Positions 56,767 through 64,000 of a DNA stretch of 64,000 bases are shown in pieces (positions within the stretch are counted from its first letter, which is position 1; each line of letters opens with the position of its first letter). The stretch covers positions 1,282,396,277 to 1,282,460,276 of the forward strand of contig CM062818.1 in NCBI GenBank assembly GCA_031772625.1. The letters run 5' to 3'. A model generated the notes under the pieces. The model searched no databases, had not been told where the DNA came from, and saw nothing but the letters and a program-made list of their open reading frames with translations. The stretch comes from Pinus tabuliformis. Lineage: Eukaryota; Streptophyta; Pinopsida; Pinales; Pinaceae. Position numbers and translations under genes: made by a program.

Positions 56767-57560
56767 GGAGGTATGCTACAAAAATCCTAAAAAGATTTGG
56801 GATGGGAGACTGTAGACCTATGGCCACGCCAATGATCACCGACTGGAAGAAGATTGATGCATCAAAAGACAAGGATGTCGATCCCACCCTATACTGACAG
56901 CTCATAGGGTCCCTAATGTATCTGGTCAATACTAGTCCATATATTTGTACGTTGTCAACACCCTCAGTCAATTCATGGTGGAATTAAAGAGGGCACATTG
57001 GGCAATAGCCAAACACGTTCTCAAGTATTTACAAGGAACAGTTGATTATGGACTATTATACACCAAAGGGAAGGATATCAGGTTGAATGGATTTACCAAT
57101 GCAGATTGGGCAGAAAGTTCAGTGGATCAGAAAAGTACCTCTGGGTACTGTTTCAACATTGAATCAGAAATGACCTCCTGGTGTAGTAGGAAACAAAGTC
57201 CGTGGCTCTGAGCTCGTCTGAGGCAGAATATATGGCAGCAAGCACAGCTTCGTGTGAGGCCATATGGCTTAGAAAACTGCTAGTAAACCTATTCAGAAGA
57301 AATATGGAGGCGACCAGGATCATGTGTGATAATCAGAGTTGCATCAAACTCTCTGAGAATCCAGTATTCCATGATAGGTCGAAGCATATTGATATCCAGT
57401 GTCACTTTGTTAGAGACTGTGTCCAACGAGGAGCTGTACAATTGAGCTACACTCCTACAGGAGAACAAGTGGCAGATATCCTCACCAAGGCCCTCGGAAA
57501 GTCAAAATTTGACTACTTCAGGGAAAAAATGGGGATGGTAAAGAACCCCTTTCAGAAGTA
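56767..57560 (+). pseudogene. Family A end of RT and RNase H
   Basis: It resumes after the second GGAGG of the gypsy solo LTR, with T-P-M-I-T-D-W-K-K-I and V-V-N-T-L-S-Q-F-M-V. RNase H carries T-N-A-D-W-A and A-L-S-S-S-E-A-E-Y-M-A-A-S (57202-57240) and D-R-S-K-H-I-D-I-Q-C-H-F (57376). The tail has A-D-I-L-T-K-A-L-G. These are the copia RNase H landmarks, including acidic catalytic residues. Confidence 0.9.
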
Positions 57561-57882
57561 GTGTGTTAGCAGCACGAATGAAGAGGGAGTTGCAGTGCAG
57601 ATGCAATGTTGAGAGAAAGCACCAGCAGCAACACAAATGCAGAGGGAGTTGCAGTGCGGATGCAGTGTTGGGAGAAAGGACCAGCAACAACACGGATGCA
57701 GAGGGAGCTGTCGTACAGATGCAGCAGTGGCAGTAGCAAAGTCATGGGCAGTAGTTCAGAATGCAGCAGTGCAGAGGATGTTGGAAAAGAAGGCTTAACA
57801 TCAGCACAGGGACCGATGCCGGATGATCAAGGTGATACTCAGTGAGGAATATTACTAGAGCACAGTCCTCGCTAAGAGGGAG
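57561..57882 (+). other. 3' region of the 49326 element: tandem repeat and polypurine tract
   Basis: A unit of about 68-72 bp with ATGCAGAGGGAGTTGCAGTG and GTTG(A/G)GAGAAAG(C/G)ACCAGCA occurs about two and a half times (57565-57720). GCAGCAGTGGCAGTAGCAAA follows, then AGAGCACAGTCCTCGCTAAG with the polypurine tract. The same words occur between gag and 3' LTR in the gag-only elements (33780 and 44600). Confidence 0.85.
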
Positions 57883-58839
57883 TGTTGATTTGGGGTAGCA
57901 TCGGATGTGCCCTAGCCACGAAATTTGGTGGAGAGGTTGGGGCACATCAGATCTCCAATACCCAGAAAGGGTTTGCACAGATTCTAAACAATTCAAGAGA
58001 TATTAAAATAATTAATATTTTTAATAGAGTCCCTAAGTCTAAACTTAGGGAAAATAAAATATTAATGTGTATTAATATGAAACTGTGTTAGAATGGTCTA
58101 AAAGACATGGCTCAAGCTAGATCTAATCTTAGCCGTTGATTAAGGACATAATCTCGACCGTTGATTTGTCAACGAGAAAAGTATAGGAGGAGGCTTGAGG
58201 GTCACTTGGAGAACACACTGAGAGAGACCAATCAATTCAATTTCTGGAGCAAGGTTTGCTGAGAAATTGAACCAGTGGTCTGGAGAGAAGTCAAGAGGCA
58301 GCAAGTACGAAACAAAGAGACAGGAGATCAGCGTAGAGGCAGAAGAGGCAGACACAGGGCTAGAGGAAACCACACAGAGGGAGCAGAGATTGCGCAGAGC
58401 TAGCAAGGCCTGCCTCATCCACACAGAGGCTGCAGGAGTGACGCAGAAGGCCAGAGAGGTTGCACAGAGCCTCAGTAGGCTGACGCAAAGGGTTTCAAGC
58501 TGATGCAGAGGTTAGTAGGGCCTACGCTGGGACCCTGCGTTCAGAAGAAGTGCTAGAAAAATTGTCTATCTGTGGGTAAGCCAGTTTGGCACCTTGTTGT
58601 ACGAGAAAATTACTGAATAATAAAATCCTCCCTTGCTACACCGGTTTTCCCAAATTGGGTTTTTCCAAGGACATTAGTCCAAAATAACTGTGTCAATGTG
58701 TGCATATGTTTGTTCTGTATTATGGTGTGATATCTGCAGTGGTATTTATTTTAATGTTTGTTGAAGTAATTTCATAAATAACTCATGATGAAATAAGTAG
58801 GAAAAGTAAATCAGTTGCTGCAGTGATAGAATTTTCACA
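57883..58839 (+). repeat. LTR-A, 3' LTR of the 49326 element
   Basis: 957 bp, TGTTGATTTGGGGTAGCATC to ATAGAATTTTCACA. It pairs with the 5' LTR throughout, including the mixed 5'/3' character. Confidence 0.92.
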
Positions 58840-58844
58840 AGAAG

Positions 58845-59371
58845 CCTAATATTGATCATCTCCGAATATTTGGATGTCCAATATATATCCACATTGCCAA
58901 GGACAAAAGGAAGAAGCTAGATCCTACAAGCAAGAAGGGAATCTTTGTTGGATATAGCAACTCTTCCAAAGCCTACAGAATCTACATAAAGGAAGGACAT
59001 CAAATAGAAGTAAGCAGAGATGCAATCTTTGATGAAAGCATTGCCTTCAAGAAATCCAAGGATCTCCCATCTAATTCTGATGAAGAGGATCTCCCTATGT
59101 TTGAAGAGGAAGCTTCTAATGAAGAAGAAATCTCTCACCATGAAGAAGAAGGTCTTAATGAACCTATCACCATCCCTGAAAGAAGAAAAAGACCTTACTG
59201 GTTAACATCCACTCTTCAAGAAGCAGAAGGTCACATAGCAAACCGAACTTTCAGAGAAAGCAAGAAACCAAAAGGATATCGGGATATGCAACATACATAT
59301 CAAAGCTCATTGAAGAAGAACCCTCTACCTTTGAAGAAGCAGTCAAACATCAAGAATGGAAACATGCAATG
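58845..59371 (+). pseudogene. E element integrase C-terminal and linker region
   Basis: It continues after the nested family A element and its second AGAAG: H-L-R-I-F-G-C-P-I-Y and K-L-D-P-T-S-K-K-G-I-F-V-G-Y-S (copia integrase C-terminal block, 58860-58960). An acidic linker rich in Glu and Ser follows, then R-R-K-R-P-Y-W-L and the approach to reverse transcriptase. The gypsy element at 59372 interrupts it before the RT core. Confidence 0.88.
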
Positions 59372-62300
59372 TGTTGACCACTACTGGTCAACTACCCATG
59401 CAGTACACCCCCCTTTTCTTTGCAAAAAGGGGCAACACCTGATCAGCATGTCCGTGCCATCCTGCAATCATCAGCAGCTTAATCATTTTGATTGTAAACC
59501 CAGTCTGCATGTATGAATTGTAAATAATCTTAGCAAACATGAATGTGAATTGCCTAGGTGGACCTAACTTTCTAGTGGTAATCTACGTCCCGAAAGGTTT
59601 TTCGTCTCACCGATCCATGGATCGGCAGAGTTTTCCTTCAAACCTGACCCCAAAGCCGGGATGGATTTTGTCATTAGAACTTTAGGAGAATCCTAGTGTG
59701 TTGATCTGCTAGATTATAGTTGTGTCGCAGAACTGAGTGATTTGTGAGGGTCTATGTTAAAGGGGTTTTCCCCCTTAAGATGTAAATTTGTAAAAGTCAT
59801 CATGAAATGTGTCTTGAGGGTCGAAAAATGTTGTAAATCCCCTTATGAGCCTAAGTCCTAAGTCCTAGGGGATGTTTCCGAAGGCTTAGTTCGGTGATCC
59901 ATTTTAAAATGAATTAAAAAATTAAAAAATGAATGAAAAATAATAAAATAATAAAATTAATAAAATAATTAAAAATTAAAAAAATTAAAATAAATAAAAA
60001 ATTAAAAAATAAAGCAAAAACCCTAACTAATAAAATAATAATATTTTAAGTGAATGCATGCAAAATATTATTTTTTAATAAATCGACGGATGAGATCAAG
60101 AGATGTCTTGATCCTCATCAACGGTCGAGATCATTTCAGCATGGATCACTCGAACTAGCCGTTGGAGGCATTTCCTTTAAGTAGGGTGCTAGGGGTCATT
60201 TTCAGATCATCGGATCTGTGAGTCTAAGACTGAAGAAGCTCTCTTGTAAATCTGTTTCTGGTTAATAAAAGAAGACTTTGGGGTCCATATCTTGCTGGTG
60301 TTACTCTCTTGAAATGCTGTGAGATTGTTTAATTTTCTGCATATTTTCTTTTCAGCCATTAATAATAGCTTTTTTGTAGAGTATTGTGGGCACAGGTATC
60401 TTGTTCACTTGCTAGGGTTTGAGTGCTGTTAGGGTTTCAGAAGTAATAGCAGGTATCTCCATTACTTTTTGAGATCTAGCAGCATTTTTGCCCTCTTTAT
60501 TGACGGTTGTTTTGAGCTGTGCAGAAAACATTTTCTGAAGGAATTTTGTGGGCGTTCGGGGAAGTTCTCGGCTGAACCAGCCAACTCCCGCAAGCATTTT
60601 TTGCTGAGCCCAGTTGGATTTGATCCTGGGTCTATCATTCGGTTTATTTTTCTAATTTGCATGAGAGATTTTCTGAAGTTCTTCACAGTGAAAACCTAAA
60701 ATCTTTATTTCTTCGAAATATTTCTATGCTTACTGCTAAATCTGGCTGCTAAGGGGCCAAAAAATTTGTACATTAGTCAGCGGTCTAGGGTTTCAAAATT
60801 TTCTGATCTAGGGTTTCATTTTCAGTTTTGCTTAGGTCAGGTTTATTTAGGGTTTTGATTTTGGTTTTATGTACATATTATTTTTGGGTGATTTCAGGTG
60901 GCAGAAGCAAACACCAGATATCGATCTGAGGGCCAAGCCAGGTCCAAGCAGCGAAGTATTTACATCTGCTCCCAGTGTTCAAGTGAATAGATGGTGGCAT
61001 TTACGCATTAAATCTCGGAAACGATTCACGTCCAACCGTTGTCTTCACATACGCCTGCGTTGTCATTGGTTGTTGTTTCTGCGTGGAGGTGATATCTTGA
61101 AATCGTATTCCTATCCTTCTGAAAAAACATTTGCAGCGGCATCAAACCGTATTCACGCCAATCATCCAGGATTCTGCAATCGTCAAATGCAGTAAGGGCT
61201 GACTGAGAATGACAGATGGAGTTTTGGTGACTTCATCGAAATTTTCTACACTACACTGTCAGTAAAACGAATCTCACAATCCACACAGTTTCTGTCGGTG
61301 TAGCAGGTAATATCAATATATACGTTGCAGAGTTAAATTTCAGTTGCATCTACATTTCATCTGCAGAAGCCAGAATTCTTTCAATACGCTTCAGGTAAGC
61401 TTCCCCGCGTATTCCATCACGCTGTCAAAAAAAATTTGCTATGACATATTCGAAAGTATGCAGGGTTATACAGTGTCGTGATTTTTCTCGAGGGCATTCA
61501 CGCAGTTATATTTCCGATTTTGATCTGAGAATATAGTTTCGGTATATTTTTACAGTGATCCAATGCGTTTTTTGTCAATAGCGTAGCTTTAGGGTTCGAC
61601 GCGTTTGAATTTTTTTTGTTGTTCTAACGTAGGCTAGCATAATCATAGTTTCGTTTCATTACTTTTAGGTTTAATAATTTTAAATCATATCAAAAATAAA
61701 AATACGATTTGTTGTTTTCATTTTTAGCGTAGGTTTTTTTTAATTTAGATTTTAATTTGACTTTTAGGTAGGTTTAGATTTAAAAAAAAATTCGTATAGT
61801 TTTCTTTTGTTTAGTTTTAGTTTCATATTTCATTAGATTTTAATAGTTTATTTTTAGATTTTATTTATTTATTTATATGTAAAGTCTTGAAAAGAATAAA
61901 AAATAAAAAAAATAAAAAGTGAATAGAATTAAGTTTTAGTTTCTGTTTGTTAATTTTTCCAAAATTTTGATTCTTAGTATAGATTTAAAATTTTGTAGTT
62001 TTTATTTAGTTAATGTTTTAGATTTTAAGTTTTATTTTAGATTTTTTAATATAAAAAAATAAAAATAAAAAGGATTTTAGGCTTTACGTTTAGTTTTAAT
62101 ATAGTTAGGTTTTGAAATTTATTTAAAAAAAAAAAAAAAAAAAAAATCGAAAAAAATATAAAAAATTTTGTGGAAAATTTTTCTTCGTCAAATCCAGTTT
62201 TATTTTCGGGAATTATTATCTTTCATGCTGAGATCTAAAATTTCCAAGTCGAGATATGAATATGATATCTGGTTAATGGTTTATGATTCGTGGTGGTTTA

Positions 62301-62644
62301 AAGCATTTATTTCTTCAAAATTTTCAGTTGCCGGATATCGTTTTGGTCATGTGATTTAGCTGATGACAAATGATTGTTGTTCACGGTTTATGTTTCTGTA
62401 TCATTTAACAAGTAATCATTGTAATAATAATCTCTTAAGGCACTGGTCTGCACAATTAATCAAATCATTTTAGTGCTTATCTTAATCGTGTCTCGTGTCT
62501 CCCAACCAACTGGTCGACAGTTGGTCTCATCATCTCACAGGGTCTACCCCCCTTAGCCGCGGGAGACAGGCTTAAACGGAGGGATCGGGGATCAGAGTGA
62601 CAACCCTCGGTCTGAGGGTTGTCGTGTCAATCCGCACGACAACA
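59372..62644 (+). repeat. LTR-C, 5' LTR, 3.27 kb
   Basis: TGTTGACCACTACTGGTCAA to CCGCACGACAACA. AT-rich low-complexity zones lie at 59905-60080 and 61740-62155, the latter with a run of 22-23 A near 62125. A polyadenylation-like GTTAATAAAAGAAGAC is near 60260. Near the 3' end are GTCTACCCCCCTTAGCCGCG and a hairpin at 62599-62623. Frames such as 60869-61195 inside the LTR show no motif. Confidence 0.9.
62599..62623. repeat. Perfect 10-bp hairpin near the LTR-C 3' end
   Basis: GACAACCCTC and GAGGGTTGTC flank the loop GGTCT, ending 21 bases before the LTR terminus GACGACAACA. It would form in the transcript close to the U5/primer-site border. Confidence 0.85.
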
Positions 62645-62649
62645 TTTTT

Positions 62650-62766
62650 TGGCGCCGTTGCCGGGGAACTTTGTTTTCTCGGCGTTTCAACGACAATCAT
62701 CTTTCTCATTTTTATCTTTTCATCTGGCCCGGCAACGCCAACATTTTTTGGCGCCGTTGCCGGGGA
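62650..62766 (+). other. Duplicated primer-binding site, 99 bp apart
   Basis: TGGCGCCGTTGCCGGGGA occurs at 62650-62667, five bases after the LTR end, and again at 62749-62766, each preceded by CATTTTT. This is the known gypsy primer site of the Athila type (thought to pair with aspartate tRNA). The bases between the copies differ, apart from TTTCATCGAC/TTTCAACGAC and CTTTCTCAT words, so the copies seem to be an old tandem duplication of about 99 bp. Confidence 0.85.
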
Positions 62767-63109
62767 TAGAGTTTTTCTGTTCCTGGAGGTTTCATCGACA
62801 TTCACCTTCTCATCTTTCTCATCTCTCATTTGAGCTGGCAAATTCAACCTTTTGGGTTATCATTTAGATCTTTTATTGCCTTATTTTTCGCCATATCAGT
62901 AGCATCTCTTCGGTTTGTTTCTTGTTTGGGTAGCGACTCCACTTTCTCATTCTTCCCAGACAAGAAGCTTTCCTCATATCTGCTTGTGGTTACTTTTTGG
63001 ATCCTAGAATCAGATTCATTGTTCAAGTGGCGACTCCACTTCTTTCATCTCTTAATTTTCTTGAGCAGAAATCTCTTTCTATCAGCCATTTGATCCCTTA
63101 TTGTTCATC
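62767..63109 (+). other. Leader of the gypsy element with repeated GCGACTCCACTT
   Basis: No coding region before the gag start. TAGCGACTCCACTTTCTCAT (62931) and TGGCGACTCCACTTCTTTCA (63028) are 97 bases apart, nearly the spacing of the primer-site copies. Several short frames overlap here but lack motifs. Confidence 0.65.
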
Positions 63110-64000
63110 ATGGATTATTCATTTAAACCATGTCATTTTACTGATAATCTCCATGATCTTCCGAAAGAGGCCATTTCTAAATTATTTAAGTTCTCGGGTG
63201 GTGATTCGGTCGCTGTTAGAAAACATTTAAACATGTTTAATTGTGTAATGATCATATATTGTAGACTTCCTCAATATAATCATGAAGATTTCAAGATGCG
63301 TCTATTTGTCCATTCTTTAGAGGGTGATGCCTTGAATTGGTTTAATAATTTTCCTAATGATTTTTTCACTTCTTTACAAGACATTCTCAATGCCTTTAAA
63401 GATAGATATGATAGTCCAAACAGCTTGCCTTCTCTCTCTAAAATTGTGCAAACGAAAGAAAGTAATCTTATAAAAAATCCAGCTGTTGAAGAAAGTTTTC
63501 AAGATATGTCATCAACCGGAAATATTGCAGATCATCATAGTGGAAAATCAGGGACAAATAATAGTGAAAGGGAAGAACAAAAGCAAATTATACAAGATCT
63601 AATGATGCTGGTAAGAAATATGGAAAGCAATCAAACTAGTCTTATCAATGATGTTAAAACTTTATGCACCCACCTGGAAAAACGTAATATGGAGTTGGAG
63701 GTCACACAAAATCAGCATGCTAAGGAAATTGAGGCAATGAAGACTAATCATGAAACAGAAATTAGATTCATGCAAAGCAAGATGTCAGGCTTAGAAGAAA
63801 ATATGGCGACCATGAAAGCTGATCATGATAGGGAAATTGATTCTATGCAAAACAAGTTATTAATTATGGATCATCAGTTGGCCACCATGCAAGCAAATCA
63901 TAAAGAAGAAATAAACTCTATACAGCATTGCTTGATGAACATAAAGGAAGAAAATGTTAAAGTAATAAAAGACATGGAAGAACATCAGGCCAGACAAATT
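63110..64000 (+). CDS. Gypsy Gag, N-terminal 297 residues, open at the window edge
   Basis: The ATG at 63110 (MDYSFKPCHF) opens a frame with no stop through 64000. Residues about 25-115 look like the Retrotrans_gag fold: L-F-V-H-S-L-E-G-D-A-L-N-W-F-N-N-F (around residues 67-83) and F-K-D-R-Y-D-S. From about residue 150 on it is charged and strongly coiled-coil-like, with repeated A-T-M-K-A-D-H-D-R-E-I-D-S-M-Q and A-T-M-Q-A-N-H-K-E-E-I-N-S-I-Q blocks. Gag forms the element's particle and binds its RNA. A zinc knuckle, if any, is beyond the window. The start was chosen as the first ATG giving this frame, 466 bp after the LTR. Confidence 0.85.
   Translation, partial: MDYSFKPCHFTDNLHDLPKEAISKLFKFSGGDSVAVRKHLNMFNCVMIIYCRLPQYNHEDFKMRLFVHSLEGDALNWFNNFPNDFFTSLQDILNAFKDRYDSPNSLPSLSKIVQTKESNLIKNPAVEESFQDMSSTGNIADHHSGKSGTNNSEREEQKQIIQDLMMLVRNMESNQTSLINDVKTLCTHLEKRNMELEVTQNQHAKEIEAMKTNHETEIRFMQSKMSGLEENMATMKADHDREIDSMQNKLLIMDHQLATMQANHKEEINSIQHCLMNIKEENVKVIKDMEEHQARQI

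Larger units (their letters stand above)
49326..58839 (+). mobile_element. Family A copia element with pol parts only (TSD AGAAG)
   Basis: Ends TGTTGATTTGAGG (49326) and TTTTCACA (58839), with AGAAG at 49321-49325 and 58840-58844. Parts: 5' LTR 49326-50274, primer site 50275-50286, protease near 50476, integrase about 50830-51530, linker to 51960, reverse transcriptase about 51960-52668 and 56767-56990, RNase H about 57080-57560, 3' region with tandem repeats, polypurine tract ending 57882, 3' LTR 57883-58839. A gypsy solo LTR (52669-56766) splits RT. No gag domain or zinc knuckle is seen. A fossil with several breaks. About ten differences in the first 125 aligned LTR bases suggest a fairly old insertion. 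Confidence 0.92.
46972..59371 (+). mobile_element. E element (Ty1/copia), nested in the B element protease
   Basis: Parts: 5' LTR 46972-48060, primer-binding site 48061-48072, protease and integrase about 48250-49325, then (after a nested family A element) the integrase C-terminal and linker region 58845-59371, cut by the gypsy element at 59372. The 3' half and 3' LTR would lie beyond that element, outside the window. The space between primer site and protease is only about 200 bp, so no gag domain is seen in this copy either. It is a fossil. Confidence 0.85.
59372..64000 (+). mobile_element. Gypsy (Ty3) C element, 5' part; continues beyond the window
   Basis: 5' LTR 59372-62644, primer-binding site at 62650 (duplicated at 62749), leader to 63109, gag from 63110 and still open at 64000. 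It interrupts the E element. The bases before it (CAATG, 59367-59371) should be repeated at its far end, which is not in view. Long LTRs and a TGGCGCCGTTGCCGGGG primer site suit the Athila/Tat branch of plant gypsy elements. It looks whole as far as it can be seen. Confidence 0.88.

Noticed and set aside
62597-62867. Overlapping frames on both strands around the gypsy primer sites
   Set aside because: They result from the 99-bp tandem duplication of the primer-site region, which repeats similar residues in several frames; the region is leader.

Overview
This window looks like intergenic DNA from a large, repeat-rich seed-plant genome. A gymnosperm is my best guess, from the very long LTRs, deep nesting, many old solo LTRs and AT-rich spacers, but the species cannot be fixed from the sequence. 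I see no host protein gene, tRNA or rRNA. Almost everything recognisable is transposon: one hAT DNA transposon, several Ty1/copia families (integrase before reverse transcriptase) and one Ty3/gypsy family with LTRs of 3.3-4.1 kb. I call the LTR families A (copia, starts TGTTGATTTGGGG or TGTTAGTTTTTGG), B (copia, 28004 type), E (copia, 46972 type), F (B-like, 24673 type) and C (gypsy, starts TGTTGACCAC and ends CGACAACA). All element boundaries and target-site duplications (TSDs) were read by eye.

Layout. 1-1144: no gene seen. 1145-1945: LTR-B remnant. 1946-5430: decayed hAT transposon on the minus strand. 5431-7700: 3' half of a family A element. 8910-17582: family A element with pol parts only (TSD ACTAG), hit by two solo LTRs. 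17883-19010: solo LTR-A (TSD TCTAG). 19016-28003: LTR fragments of families F, B and C plus a tandem triplication. 28004 to the end is one nested stack. The outermost member is a B element (LTR at 28004, gag split between 28974 and 46971). Its gag holds a solo gypsy LTR (29437-46343), which itself carries two gag-only family A elements (30747-35085, TSD ATAAT; 41551-45936, TSD GTTTG). Its protease region holds an E element (46972-59371). That E element holds a pol-only family A element (49326-58839, TSD AGAAG), which holds a gypsy solo LTR (52669-56766, TSD GGAGG), which holds a small inverted-repeat element (53549-53703). A gypsy element (59372 to beyond 64000) closes the window, with its gag reading frame still open at the edge.

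The most interesting point is the division of labour in family A. Both copies that keep a 5' end and pol (8910-17582 and 49326-58839) run from the primer-binding site almost straight into protease with no gag domain. The two other internal-region copies (30747-35085 and 41551-45936) carry gag only, end in the same C-terminal tail and have no pol. All share the sequence just upstream of the 3' LTR. The 49326 copy has a 5' LTR portion like the gag-only copies and a 3' LTR portion like the pol-only copies. This suggests a two-part copia system whose halves once travelled and recombined together. All copies here are broken fossils.
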